Source: Micromonospora sp. WMMD961
Lineage (GTDB): Bacteria; Actinomycetota; Actinomycetes; Mycobacteriales; Micromonosporaceae
Assembly (NCBI RefSeq): GCF_029626145.1
Contig: NZ_JARUBJ010000002.1
Span: 5,893,501 to 5,957,500, forward strand
Length of the DNA stretch: 64,000 bases
Reading direction: 5' to 3'
Below the pieces are notes generated by a model. That model saw nothing but the letters and a program-made list of their open reading frames with translations. It searched no databases and was not told the origin of the DNA. A program made the position numbers and the translations under genes. Each line of letters begins with the position of its first letter. Positions within the stretch are counted from its first letter, which is position 1. This document shows, piece after piece, positions 1 to 6,209 of the stretch.

Positions 1-9
1 GTCGGCCAT
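1..9 (-). CDS. First codons of the next leftward phage gene (probable terminase large subunit)
   Basis: An ATG at 7-9 on the minus strand is preceded by a near-perfect ribosome-binding site (GGGGAGGTGATC). Only three codons (Met-Ala-Asp) are inside the window. It lies just downstream of the terminase small-subunit gene and one small gene, where actinophages usually carry the large terminase subunit, the ATPase/nuclease that packages DNA. The assignment rests on gene order alone. Confidence 0.4.
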
Positions 10-13
10 GCGA

Positions 14-166
14 TCACCTCCCCTCGGGGGTGCCTCCGTTCCGGGGAGGTAGCAGGTCGGGGCTTGGGGTGGTCAGCTTCAGGCGCTCGACCCAGGCGAC
101 AAGCTCGTGCTCCTCGGCGGTGAGCTGGCAGCCCTTGCGTCGGCAGCGCCGGCTGCGCCGCGCCAT
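14..166 (-). CDS. Small basic phage protein, 50 aa
   Basis: This 50-residue ORF starts at an ATG that shares one base with the stop codon of the terminase small-subunit gene (TGATG), so the two are probably translationally coupled. The first dozen residues are very basic (ARRSRRCRRKGC). The middle (TAEEHELVAWVERLK) could form one amphipathic helix and the end is proline-rich. The next gene begins 5 bases past its stop. I do not recognise the family; the spacing and coupling, not homology, argue that it is real. Confidence 0.55.
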   Translation of the reverse strand: MARRSRRCRRKGCQLTAEEHELVAWVERLKLTTPSPDLLPPRNGGTPEGR

Positions 167-597
167 CAGGCAATCCCGAGCGAGCGCTTGTAGTCCTCGA
201 TGGCCGTCACGCTGGCCGGCTTCACCTCGGGCTCCGGCTCGCTCAGCTCGATGCGAGCGCGTCGCCGGTCCCCCTCGGTGATAAGCAGATTCCCCAGCGC
301 GGCGTAGATGACCTGCGCCATCTGCGAGCTGCGCTTGAACGACTTCTTGTAGTGGCTCAGGTCGTCGCAGAGCGAGTAGAGGTAAGCCCAGTCGCTCTGC
401 TGGTAGTAGGTGGTCTGGCCGCTGACCTTGACGGCGTCCCACAGCTTGCGGGCGATGGGGTGCCAGTCGCTATCCGCGTGCGGAACCTTCGTCGGCAGCG
501 CCGTGCCCTTGGTGACCTCCTGGACGTCGCCGCCCTTCCGCTCTCGCGGTCGCGCGAGGTCTTCCTCGCGGTTCGGGATCGGGCCTCGACTGCCCAT
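166..597 (-). CDS. Phage terminase small subunit
   Basis: This is a 143-residue protein whose start (MGSRGPIPNREE) is typical of small terminase subunits of actinobacterial siphophages, which bind the packaging site and recruit the large subunit. The rest is alpha-helical, with a basic mid-region (SHYKKSFKRSSQ) and an acidic C-terminal stretch before SVTAIEDYKRSLGIA. The start at 597 is fixed by GGGGAGGTGACC just upstream; the longer reading frame to 765 has no ribosome-binding site. It is followed by a coupled small gene and then a probable large subunit. The family call comes from the N-terminal signature and gene order, without an alignment. Confidence 0.72.
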   Translation of the reverse strand: MGSRGPIPNREEDLARPRERKGGDVQEVTKGTALPTKVPHADSDWHPIARKLWDAVKVSGQTTYYQQSDWAYLYSLCDDLSHYKKSFKRSSQMAQVIYAALGNLLITEGDRRRARIELSEPEPEVKPASVTAIEDYKRSLGIA

Positions 598-643
598 CTG
601 GTCACCTCCCCGAGGTGTCGTAACTGCGCCGTAAGCTGGGCGT

Positions 644-817
644 ATGACTGAAGGCGTTGACCCCGGCCACCACGAGACCCGCGAAGAGATGCATGACCGG
701 CTACGGCGGGAAGACCCGGCGAAGTACGAGGCGATGCAGGCGTTCGCGGGGATGGAGCGCGTCATCGCGGCCTACGAAGCTGAGATCCAGCGGGGCGACT
801 CCCCCGAGGAGGAGTAA
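644..817 (+). CDS. Small acidic phage protein, 57 aa (tentative)
   Basis: A 57-residue ORF is transcribed divergently from the terminase genes, starting MTEGVDPGHHETREEMHDRL and ending in an acidic tail (GDSPEEE). It is predicted to be mostly helical. The upstream ribosome-binding site is weak (AAGCTGGG). It fills an otherwise empty gap between the terminase genes and the small membrane protein. Coding potential looks reasonable, but there is no recognisable domain, so the gene is tentative. Confidence 0.45.
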   Translation: MTEGVDPGHHETREEMHDRLRREDPAKYEAMQAFAGMERVIAAYEAEIQRGDSPEEE

Positions 818-841
818 GGCGCGGCACGCGGCCGGCAGCTC

Positions 842-991
842 CTACAGGTACATGCCGTCGCGGTGCTCCCCCGGCACCTGCTCGTCGTCAGGCTCGTCGC
901 TGACCGCCTCGGCCAGCTCGTCCAGGGCTTGCGCCGCGCGCTCGATGGCCAGGCGGAACTGGCCCCACTCGAAGTGGATGGCCAGCCTCAC
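842..991 (-). CDS. Small phage protein, 49 aa, coupled to upstream membrane protein
   Basis: The 49-residue ORF starts with GTG at 991; the GTGA tetranucleotide also holds the stop of the preceding membrane-protein gene, a classic coupled junction. The sequence is amphipathic helix (FRLAIERAAQALDELAEAV) followed by an acidic tail. No domain is recognised. Partnership with the two-TM protein encoded just upstream is an inference from the overlap. Confidence 0.55.
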   Translation of the reverse strand: MRLAIHFEWGQFRLAIERAAQALDELAEAVSDEPDDEQVPGEHRDGMYL

Positions 992-1239
992 CAGGTCTCC
1001 CAGACGATGTGCGGGATGAACCAGACGACGAAGGCGACCAGGACGCCGATGAAGGCGAGCGGGCCCGCGGAGCGCCAGCCCTTGTCGGTGCGCAGCCAGG
1101 TGCGGGTGTTCTCGCTGAGGGTGTCCCCCGGCTTCCGCCGGTACAGCGCGATGCCTTCCAGCACCGCGAAGGACACGGCCACCAGGACCAGCCAGACGCG
1201 CCAGCAGGCGGCCCAGAACCGGCGGTATGGGTCGTTCAC
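988..1239 (-). CDS. Small two-TM membrane protein of the prophage
   Basis: An 83-residue protein with two hydrophobic segments, roughly residues 13-32 (WLVLVAVSFAVLEGIALY) and 62-79 (GPLAFIGVLVAFVVWFI), separated by a polar loop of about 30 residues. I chose the GTG at 1239 because GGGACGGAG lies upstream; the longer frame to 1302 lacks a site. It is leftward like the late genes and near the terminase. Two-TM proteins of this size in phage late regions can be holins, but there is no lysin beside it, so that role is only a possibility. Confidence 0.6.
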   Translation of the reverse strand: MNDPYRRFWAACWRVWLVLVAVSFAVLEGIALYRRKPGDTLSENTRTWLRTDKGWRSAGPLAFIGVLVAFVVWFIPHIVWETW

Positions 1240-1336
1240 GGGGCGCTCCGTCCCTCGGCTCTGGCCGATAGTTGACTGTGGTCTGTCGGACCTCGCTGGC
1301 AAGATCGGCCGTCTGTCCGTACAGAAGTGGGGAACG

Positions 1337-1615
1337 ATGAGCGACCAGCAGTACCCGCCGTATCCGCCGCAGGGCCCGCAAGGCCCGCAGGGCTACCCGC
1401 CGCAGGGCCAGTACCCGCCGCCGCCGCAGGGGCAGTACCCGCCGCCCGGCTACGCGCCTCAGCCACCGCAACAGCAGTGGAAGGTCGTCAAGACCGGCGG
1501 GGCCCGCCACGGGATGCACGCGATGATCACGCTGTTCACGTGCGGCCTGTGGGCCCCGGTCTGGGTCATCGCCTGGCTGTTCTCCAGGAAGCACAAGGTC
1601 GCCGTACCGCGCTGA
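1337..1615 (+). CDS. Proline/glutamine-rich N-terminal membrane-anchored protein, 92 aa
   Basis: The first 48 residues are a low-complexity run of PPQG, QYPP and GYAP units. They are followed by a polar linker and one hydrophobic segment near residues 64-85 (MITLFTCGLWAPVWVIAWLF), then a basic end. This layout is common in small actinobacterial and actinophage membrane proteins of unknown role. The start has GGGGAAC just upstream. It is encoded opposite to the flanking late genes and closed by a strong hairpin at 1624-1658, so it looks like an independent unit, perhaps expressed from the lysogen. That last point is inference. Confidence 0.68.
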   Translation: MSDQQYPPYPPQGPQGPQGYPPQGQYPPPPQGQYPPPGYAPQPPQQQWKVVKTGGARHGMHAMITLFTCGLWAPVWVIAWLFSRKHKVAVPR

Positions 1616-1623
1616 CGCTGTGT

Positions 1624-1658
1624 GGCCCCTGCCCTGGAGAGGGGGCAGGGCAGGGGCC
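1624..1658 (+). terminator. Strong hairpin after the proline-rich gene
   Basis: A perfect 12-bp stem (GGCCCCTGCCCT with AGGGCAGGGGCC) closes an 11-nt loop, starting 8 bases past the stop codon. There is no T-run, as is usual in high-GC actinobacteria. It may act in both directions, because the leftward HNH gene lies just beyond. Confidence 0.6.
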
Positions 1659-1738
1659 AGGCGGAGGGAGCGGGCAGGGTATGCGCAGCGCTCGAACCTC
1701 CAGCAACGCTCGACGGGGATGGCCACCCGGAGCGCGCC

Positions 1739-2056
1739 CTACATCAGGCCGGGGTGAACCTCGGTCCTGCGGTACTTCTTGCTGATCCGCCGACGCTTCG
1801 CGGCCAGAGCCGCCGCGCCTTCAGCGCCCGACTTCTTGCCGTGATGCCACTCGCAGATCGCGCGGAGGTTGTCATCGCTGTGATCGTCGCCGGATCGGAT
1901 GTGGTCGACGTCAGCCGCAACCTCGGGGCACCGCTCGCCATAGGTGTTGTTCACCTTGCAGCGGTAGCCGTCTCGCCGCAGGATGCGCGGTCGGATCTTG
2001 CTCTCCCAGTCAGGGGGGAGCCGTTCGCGCCGGTCGCTGTTCTGCCAACCTGGCAC
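1739..2056 (-). CDS. HNH endonuclease (late phage gene)
   Basis: A 105-residue HNH nuclease. The core is visible: RDGYRCKVNNTYGERCPEVA supplies two cysteines, VAADVDHIRSGDDHSDDNLRAI carries the catalytic DH, and CEWHHGKK closes the metal-binding fold. The N-terminus (MPGWQNSDRRERLPPDWE) is the form seen in many actinophage HNH proteins. Such nucleases often sit beside the terminase genes and assist cos cleavage during packaging, which fits here. The start at 2056 matches homologous N-termini. The gene is transcribed leftward, about 85 bp downstream of a minus-strand copy of the 18-bp repeated motif (2140-2157). Confidence 0.88.
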   Translation of the reverse strand: MPGWQNSDRRERLPPDWESKIRPRILRRDGYRCKVNNTYGERCPEVAADVDHIRSGDDHSDDNLRAICEWHHGKKSGAEGAAALAAKRRRISKKYRRTEVHPGLM

Positions 2057-2139
2057 GCGGCTCCCCCCTCACTGCGCTGAGTGATGGCCCCGACGACGTG
2101 TGCTCGGAAGCTGCCGACCCAGGGCCCAGCCTTGAGAGT

Positions 2140-2157
2140 TGACAGCTATGCAGTATC
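2140..2157 (-). promoter_or_regulatory. 18-bp repeated motif, leftward copy
   Basis: Read on the minus strand this is GATACTGCATAGCTGTCA, 15 of 18 matches to the consensus GATACTGCAAGGCTGACA. It points toward the HNH/terminase genes. ATGACG lies 17 bases upstream of GATACT, so this copy could overlap a sigma-70-type promoter. Confidence 0.5.
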
Positions 2158-2389
2158 GCGGCTTACCGGCGAACCGTCATGGCCCCGAAGGGGCCTCTGC
2201 GGCTTCGCTTCGTTGACCCCCGGAGGGGGTCTCTACCAGCTTCGCGGCTTAGCTGTTTAACCCTTACACCTATGTATCCCGGTCGGACGAAGGGTTCGGT
2301 GTCATCCCCTCCGAGTGAGCCAGGTCACCCTTCGGGTATTAGGCGACGGCGGGATCGAGGGATCGGAGAATCCCCAGGTCAACCGGCAT

Positions 2390-2540
2390 GAAGTGGGCTT
2401 CGCCCCGGTCGCTTCGCTGCATCGGCGGTTGGATGAGGTGCCTGCTCAACCGACGCGAAGTGGGCTTCGCCCCGGTGGCGACCGGGGTGAAGTGGGCTTC
2501 CGAGCGACACGAAGCCAGCTTCCGAGCGACACGAAGCCAG
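2390..2540 (+). repeat. Short direct and tandem repeats
   Basis: GAAGTGGGCTTCGCCCCGGT occurs at 2390-2409 and again at 2457-2476, with a 12-base partial copy at 2489-2500. It is followed by a perfect 22-bp unit repeated twice in tandem (2497-2518 and 2519-2540; core GAGCGACACGAAGCC), and the start of a third copy follows. Iterons like these can bind a replication or partition protein, but no such gene lies beside them. Confidence 0.7.
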
Positions 2541-2662
2541 CTTCGCCCTAACCGTCCTTGAACCGTCAGAGAACCGATCTTCGCTCTCGCTTCGCCCCAA
2601 CCCCAACCCCTCGCCGGCACGCCGGCAGGAGCCCCCAGGAGGGGGTGGCATCGGCGATCCGA

Positions 2663-2680
2663 TGTTATGCTTGCAGCATG
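2663..2680 (-). promoter_or_regulatory. 18-bp motif, weak leftward copy
   Basis: On the minus strand this reads CATGCTGCAAGCATAACA, 13 of 18 matches to the consensus. It overlaps the upstream candidate start codon of the next rightward gene. This is the weakest copy I list and could be chance. Confidence 0.3.
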
Positions 2681-2689
2681 GGTGAACAG

Positions 2690-2863
2690 ATGAGCCGTCA
2701 GGACACCGAGCGCGAGTTCGAGAGCATCATGATCCGCAACGAGCTGGTCACCCCGTCTCAGGTTGGCCAGGGCCTCGGCAAGTTCGCGGCGAACGCGCGC
2801 CGGCTCCGGCTGGGTGAGATCAGCCGCGAGGAGTTTGATCGGATTATGCACGAGGAGGACTGA
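2690..2863 (+). CDS. Small helical phage protein, 57 aa
   Basis: MSRQDTEREFESIMIRNELV begins a short, charged, helical protein (KFAANARRLRLGEISREEFDRIM) of 57 residues. The start at 2690 has GGGTGA four bases upstream; an in-frame ATG at 2678 (four extra residues) lacks a ribosome-binding site. A strong hairpin follows at 2897-2922, so this is a one-gene unit in the divergent control region. Its size, charge and position would suit a small regulator or excisionase-like protein, but no helix-turn-helix is clear, so the function is left open. Confidence 0.6.
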   Translation: MSRQDTEREFESIMIRNELVTPSQVGQGLGKFAANARRLRLGEISREEFDRIMHEED

Positions 2864-2896
2864 CCCTTCAGGGGTCCAGCATCCCGCCACTGAGCA

Positions 2897-2928
2897 GCGC
2901 CGTCCCGGCTTCGGGGCGGCGCTTCTTG
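2897..2928 (+). terminator. Terminator with short T-rich tail
   Basis: GCGCCG (2897-2902) pairs with CGGCGC (2917-2922), with an inner CCC/GGG extension and a TTCTT tail. It lies about 34 bases after the stop of the small gene at 2690-2863. Confidence 0.65.
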
Positions 2929-3160
2929 CTGTCCTGGTCGACCTTGAAACCGTGGCGCGATGGGAGCTGCTATCACGTGGCGGTCCGGCGAGCGAGGCGG
3001 AGGGGGTCATACCCCCACCCTTCCCGGCTGTCAAGCGTGAGCGGCACCACGTGGACAGGCTGTGCGCAGTGCTGTATCACGCGACGCGCCCGGTTCCCTC
3101 CACTGATCAGGGCAGTGCAGGCAGGGCAGGGTGCCCCCACCTGGCACAACGTGCGGCAGC

Positions 3161-3178
3161 CATGCTGCAAGGCTGGCA
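3161..3178 (+). promoter_or_regulatory. 18-bp motif copy
   Basis: CATGCTGCAAGGCTGGCA, 15 of 18 matches to the consensus, in non-coding DNA upstream of the rightward array. Confidence 0.5.
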
Positions 3179-3378
3179 CGCGGCCGAACGGCGCAACCCT
3201 GCTAGGGCAGGATGGGTCCGCCCATCACAGCGCCGCAGATTGGCTCTCAGCGCGTCATGCCTGGCCACAGCCTCGCGCCACCAAGCAGACATAGACAGCC
3301 ATGCCCACGCACCAGGCAGCGCACCCACTCTGACCAGCGCAGACAGGCACGCATGTGACCGGCATCACAACAGCTTGC

Positions 3379-3396
3379 GATACTGCAAGACTGACA
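3379..3396 (+). promoter_or_regulatory. 18-bp motif copy (17/18)
   Basis: GATACTGCAAGACTGACA, one mismatch to the consensus. A GTGACC sequence lies 18 bases upstream of GATACT, so a promoter with GATACT as its -10 is conceivable for this copy. Confidence 0.6.
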
Positions 3397-3542
3397 CTTA
3401 CTGTTCTCACATCGCACCGGCCACCACGGCGGAGCGGCGGACCGCAGGGCAGTTGAGCGGGACGGCCGGCAGGGATGCCGGGGAGCATCGCTCCCCCACC
3501 TGTCAGGGGCCGGTACCCACACGCTCGGCACAGCGGGCCGGA

Positions 3543-3560
3543 TGGCAAGGTTGCAGTATC
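3543..3560 (-). promoter_or_regulatory. 18-bp motif, leftward copy
   Basis: On the minus strand GATACTGCAACCTTGCCA matches the first ten bases of the consensus exactly and 14 of 18 overall. Confidence 0.45.
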
Positions 3561-3697
3561 GGGCCGGATGCACTAGGGTCAGTTCTGCAAGGCAGGGACG
3601 GCGGCACCACCGCCGGGGGTACCGGGTTAGAACGGTTCGGCCGCAGCCCAGCAGGCACCCCCCGACGCCAGGCAAACCGGACTTGACAGCCCGGATC

Positions 3698-3715
3698 GAA
3701 ACTGCAAGGCTAACA
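3698..3715 (+). promoter_or_regulatory. 18-bp motif copy preceded by TTGACA
   Basis: GAAACTGCAAGGCTAACA, 16 of 18 matches. A perfect -35-like TTGACA lies at 3683-3688, nine bases upstream, so a protein bound to this motif would cover the promoter spacer. Confidence 0.55.
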
Positions 3716-3992
3716 CCGCAACACAGCAGGCCGGGACGGGCTGAGGGGTCGACGCGAAACGCGAGGCTCGGAAACGTCGGTGGCTCGTAAGTTGAGAACT
3801 ACATAGCGGAGATGAAGAACGACGGGAGCACTCTGCCCGGCGGCCGGCGATGCGCTCGATCCGGCCACGGTGCGCAGACTGACTGCCCGTACCCCCTGAA
3901 GCGTCCCCTTGATGGCCTCAACCGCCGGAGGGATGGCTTACCAGGCTCACACCTTGGCATGGGGGCGCGGTAAGCACGGCGAACGTCCGTGT

Positions 3993-4010
3993 GATGCTGC
4001 AATACTGACA
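3993..4010 (+). promoter_or_regulatory. 18-bp motif copy before the first array gene
   Basis: GATGCTGCAATACTGACA, 15 of 18 matches, 20 bases upstream of the ATG at 4031. Confidence 0.5.
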
Positions 4011-4030
4011 CGACACATGAGGAGTCTGAC

Positions 4031-4411
4031 ATGGCCACCACTCGTGACGCTGCCACCATCGCCTTCGACCTGCTCAACCAGGGTGAGGGCGGGACGGTGA
4101 CCGCGATCGTGGGCCAGCGCGTCCCGACCACCGGGTACGCGGTGGGTCAGCACGGGATCAAGGTCACCGAGACCGGGCCGGACCTGGTGAAGCTCACCGA
4201 GGAGTGGGTTGCCAAGGTGCTGCCGGAGGTCGCCTTCCACGGGCTCTACCTGGGCGTGTGGGTACATGAGGGCGTGACGTACCTGGACGTAGTCCGGGTG
4301 CACTCGGAGATCACTGCGGCCTTCGCCGACGCGAACAAGCGCGGTGAGCTGGCGATCTATGACCTTGGTGCGGGGCGAACGATCTACCAGGCGGACTACA
4401 TCCTTGCCTGA
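4031..4411 (+). CDS. Phage protein of unknown function, 126 aa; first gene of the rightward array
   Basis: A soluble 126-residue protein with no clear domain. It begins MATTRDAATIAFDLLNQGEG and carries a stretch ending HEGVTYLDVVRVHSEITAAF that looks like mixed alpha/beta fold. GAGGAG precedes the ATG at good spacing. A perfect copy of the 18-bp motif overlaps its stop codon (4410-4427), and the first structured leader element follows directly. It heads the rightward array and so is probably expressed early. I do not recognise the family. Confidence 0.8.
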   Translation: MATTRDAATIAFDLLNQGEGGTVTAIVGQRVPTTGYAVGQHGIKVTETGPDLVKLTEEWVAKVLPEVAFHGLYLGVWVHEGVTYLDVVRVHSEITAAFADANKRGELAIYDLGAGRTIYQADYILA

Positions 4412-4427
4412 TACTGCAAGGCTGACA
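4410..4427 (+). promoter_or_regulatory. 18-bp motif, perfect copy
   Basis: GATACTGCAAGGCTGACA exactly, overlapping the TGA of the preceding gene and abutting the first structured leader element. Confidence 0.65.
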
Positions 4428-4428
4428 A

Positions 4429-4506
4429 GCCGAAACGCCCTCCGGGGCGTCGGGTGGGCCGGCATCCCACCCCTGATGATGGCTGCCATAGTGGAAGGTT
4501 GACACC
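4429..4506 (+). promoter_or_regulatory. Structured leader element, copy 1
   Basis: Hairpin 1 is CCG-AA-ACGCCC/GGGCGT-CGG with a TCCG loop. Hairpin 2 is GGGTGGG/CCCACCC with loop CCGGCAT. CTGATGATGGCTGCC follows, its TGCC complementary to the loop GGCA. The element ends in a GTGGAAGGTTGACAC ribosome-binding segment eight bases before the ATG at 4507. Confidence 0.8.
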
Positions 4507-4857
4507 ATGCGAGTCTTCGGACTGTGGTACGGCGGCAACGGCTACTCCCATGGCGAGATGCCGTTGGATGGGGAGTCCTGGCCGACTCTCGCTGATGCCA
4601 AGGCCGACCTCATCGACCGCTACCACTCCGGCTACTGGGACAGCTCGTCCCGTGGCCAGGTGATCGACGTCGATGAGGACGGCGTTACCAGGCTCGGCGA
4701 GTCGAGCGGGAGCCTGCGCCCCTGCGTCGACACCGAGACCTCGATCGACCTGTACCCGTCGAGGCGGATCGGGCGCAAGAAGTGGACCGTGGGCGACGAA
4801 CCATACGCCCGGCTGGTCCTGGGTCCGCGTGGCGGGGTGCGAGTCGAGAGCTACTGA
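4507..4857 (+). CDS. Phage protein of unknown function, 116 aa
   Basis: A soluble protein starting MRVFGLWYGGNGYSHGEMPL, with a DLIDRYHSGYWDSSSRGQV segment in the first half and an acidic VIDVDEDGVTRLGES stretch. The compact beta-rich composition resembles small early proteins of actinophages, but no family is recognised. The start is set by GGAAGG in the leader element. A gap of about 50 bases follows before leader copy 2. Confidence 0.78.
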   Translation: MRVFGLWYGGNGYSHGEMPLDGESWPTLADAKADLIDRYHSGYWDSSSRGQVIDVDEDGVTRLGESSGSLRPCVDTETSIDLYPSRRIGRKKWTVGDEPYARLVLGPRGGVRVESY

Positions 4858-4908
4858 CACAGCCGCCCGGCGGGATCACGCGGACAGCGAAGGTCACTGG
4901 GCACGTAC

Positions 4909-4988
4909 GCCGAAACCCCCGCGAGGGGGTCGGGAGGTTTGGCATGCCTCCCCTGATGATGGCTGCCGCAACCTTTGGAGTGATGAAC
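4909..4988 (+). promoter_or_regulatory. Structured leader element, copy 2
   Basis: Hairpin 1 is ACCCCC/GGGGGT with a GCGA tetraloop inside CCG/CGG. Hairpin 2 is GGGAGG/CCTCCC around TTTGGCATG. CTGATGATGGCTGCC follows. This copy ends with the alternative ribosome-binding segment TTTGGAGTGATGAAC instead of GGAAGGTTGACAC. Confidence 0.8.
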
Positions 4989-5342
4989 ATGGATCAGGGC
5001 ATCAAGGCGCGTTGGACGGCCGCTCTCCGCTCGGGCGACTACGGGCAGACGACCGGCACCCTCCGGCGCGGTGACGACTTCTGCTGCCTCGGCGTGCTCT
5101 GCGACATCGCGGTCAAGGATGGCGTGATCGAGGAGCCGACCGCGGGCGAGGTCAGCAACACGTACTGGTACGAGGGGCACAGCGCCGCGCTCCCCCTCGC
5201 GGTCGTCGAGTGGTCCGGCATCGTGGAGAACGACCCGACCCCGGAGACCGGAGCGCGGGGAAACCCCTCACTGGCCGAGCTGAACGATGACTACGGGCTG
5301 ACGTTCCCGCAGATCGCGGACGTCATCGACTACTTCCTGTGA
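4989..5342 (+). CDS. Conserved phage protein with CCLGVLCD motif, copy A (117 aa)
   Basis: MDQGIKARWTAALRSGDYGQ opens a 117-residue protein with the signature LRRGDDFCCLGVLCDIA near residues 27-43, a family seen widely in phages and their hosts but without known function. The two adjacent cysteines plus a third may bind metal. The closely similar gene at 5764-6129 shares the opening, the cysteine motif and the C-terminal LAELND..GLTFPQIAD pattern, so the two are paralogues. I place the start at ATG 4989, eight bases after GGAG; ATG 4983 is too close to that site. Confidence 0.82.
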   Translation: MDQGIKARWTAALRSGDYGQTTGTLRRGDDFCCLGVLCDIAVKDGVIEEPTAGEVSNTYWYEGHSAALPLAVVEWSGIVENDPTPETGARGNPSLAELNDDYGLTFPQIADVIDYFL

Positions 5343-5343
5343 C

Positions 5344-5422
5344 GCCGAAACCCCCGCGAGGGGGTCGGGGGGCTTGGCATGCCTCCCCTGATGATGGCTG
5401 CCGATACTGGAAGGTTGACACG
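5344..5422 (+). promoter_or_regulatory. Structured leader element, copy 3
   Basis: Hairpin 1 has a GCGA loop on ACCCCC/GGGGGT. Hairpin 2 is GGGGGGC/GCCTCCC (one G-U pair) around TTGGCAT. CTGATGATGGCTGCC and GATACTGGAAGGTTGACAC follow, directly before ATG 5423. The element begins one base after the preceding stop codon. Confidence 0.82.
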
Positions 5423-5683
5423 ATGCGACAGATTCGTGACGCTGCGGTCGCTCTGCTCCTGTTCGCCGGGGGCGCGCTGGTCGGCTACCAGTGGTGCCAC
5501 GACGGGCAGCGGGTAGCCGAGAGCAAGCCGGCGACGATCACCGTCCCGAGCGTGCCCGACTGCGCCGGGGAGGACGACCCGACCGGCCCGTGCTTCTGGG
5601 ATGCCGCGACGCGCGGTATCGGCGAGGGCAAGGGCAAGGGCCAGTCCTTCTACGTGGACGCCGAGGGTCGCGTCTACCGCTGA
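5423..5683 (+). CDS. Small membrane-anchored or secreted phage protein, 86 aa
   Basis: The N-terminus MRQIRDAAVALLLFAGGALVG has a short basic start and a hydrophobic segment (residues 8-21), so the protein is probably an N-terminally anchored or exported product. The exterior part carries three cysteines (YQWCHDG, PDCAG, GPCFWD) that could form disulfides. It has no lipobox. The small size, single anchor and cysteines would suit a protein acting at the cell surface, such as superinfection exclusion, but that is speculation. Confidence 0.75.
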   Translation: MRQIRDAAVALLLFAGGALVGYQWCHDGQRVAESKPATITVPSVPDCAGEDDPTGPCFWDAATRGIGEGKGKGQSFYVDAEGRVYR

Positions 5684-5685
5684 AC

Positions 5686-5763
5686 GCCGAAACCCCTTCG
5701 GGGGTCGGGTGGGCTGGCACCCCACTCCTGATGATGGCTGCCGATACGCATGGAGTGATGGTT
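5686..5763 (+). promoter_or_regulatory. Structured leader element, copy 4
   Basis: Hairpin 1 is ACCCC-TTCG-GGGGT, a highly stable UUCG tetraloop, inside CCG/CGG. Hairpin 2 is GGGTGGG/CCCACTC around CTGGCAC. CTGATGATGGCTGCC follows, then ATGGAGTGATGGTT before ATG 5764. Confidence 0.8.
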
Positions 5764-6129
5764 ATGAACGAGGAAGTCAAGGCAGTCTGGCTCACCGAGC
5801 TGCGGTCGGGTGAGCGCGAGCAGGGCAAGGACGGCCTGCGGCGAGGCGACGCGTTCTGCTGCCTCGGGGTGCTCTGCGATATCGCGGTCAAGAACGGCGT
5901 GATCGCGGAGCCGGAGCGAGTCGGCTACCTGTCGAGCCAAGCGGTCGACTACCGGTACGCGGGGAGCCTGGCCATCCTGCCGACTGCGGTACAGGAGTGG
6001 GCAGGGCTGCCTGACGGCAATCCACACCTGGCGGACGACTCGAACGGGGAGCGCTGGCACGCGGCGGGCCTCAACGACAGCGGGATGACGTTCGCGCAGC
6101 TCGCGGACCTGATCGAGAACAAGCTGTAG
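5764..6129 (+). CDS. Conserved phage protein with CCLGVLCD motif, copy B (121 aa)
   Basis: This is a paralogue of the gene at 4989-5342: MNEEVKAVWLTELRSGEREQ aligns with its start, and LRRGDAFCCLGVLCDIA with its cysteine motif. The two differ mainly in the middle, where this copy has a YLSSQAVDYRYAGSLAIL insertion, and both end with a TFAQLADLI-type helix. Keeping two divergent copies separated by one gene suggests either duplication or independent acquisition of cassettes with the same leader type. GGAG lies eight bases before the ATG. Confidence 0.82.
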   Translation: MNEEVKAVWLTELRSGEREQGKDGLRRGDAFCCLGVLCDIAVKNGVIAEPERVGYLSSQAVDYRYAGSLAILPTAVQEWAGLPDGNPHLADDSNGERWHAAGLNDSGMTFAQLADLIENKL

Positions 6130-6130
6130 C

Positions 6131-6209
6131 GCCGAAACCCCCGCGAGGGGGTCGGGGGGCTTGGCATGCCCCTCCTGATGATGGCTGCCGATACTGGAAG
6201 GTTGACACG
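6131..6209 (+). promoter_or_regulatory. Structured leader element, copy 5
   Basis: Hairpin 1 has a GCGA loop on ACCCCC/GGGGGT. Hairpin 2 is GGGGGGC/GCCCCTC around TTGGCAT. CTGATGATGGCTGCC and GATACTGGAAGGTTGACAC follow, then ATG 6210. Confidence 0.82.

Larger units (their letters stand above)
2057..2662. other. Non-coding region with hairpins and direct repeats
   Basis: I see no convincing gene in these 600 bases. They hold a minus-strand 18-bp motif copy (2140-2157), two GC-rich hairpins (2181-2195, GGCCCC-gaa-GGGGCC; 2215-2231, GACCCCC-gga-GGGGGTC), and a block of direct repeats (2390-2540). The region separates leftward late genes from rightward genes, so it is a plausible divergent control region or replication site. 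Neither role can be shown from sequence alone. Confidence 0.6.
2930..3992. other. 1-kb non-coding region carrying several 18-bp motif copies
   Basis: No ORF here looks like a gene. A 53-codon frame from ATG 3812 exists but has poor amino-acid composition and a weak start. The stretch contains motif copies at 3161-3178, 3379-3396, 3543-3560 (minus strand) and 3698-3715. It lies at the head of the rightward array, so it probably holds the main promoter and operator region. That is inference from position and motif density. Confidence 0.5.

Noticed and set aside
988..1239. Holin call for the two-TM protein
   Set aside because: There is no endolysin next to it, and two-TM topology alone is not enough.
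2763..3686. A 307-codon plus-strand frame across the prophage control region
   Set aside because: Its amino-acid composition is non-protein-like, it has no ribosome-binding site, and it runs through terminator and motif sequences. The small gene at 2690-2863 uses another frame.
3812..3973. A 53-codon ORF (MKNDGSTLPGG...)
   Set aside because: The start signal is weak, the composition is arginine/glycine/cysteine-rich like shadow frames, and there is no overlap or leader like those of the real small genes nearby.
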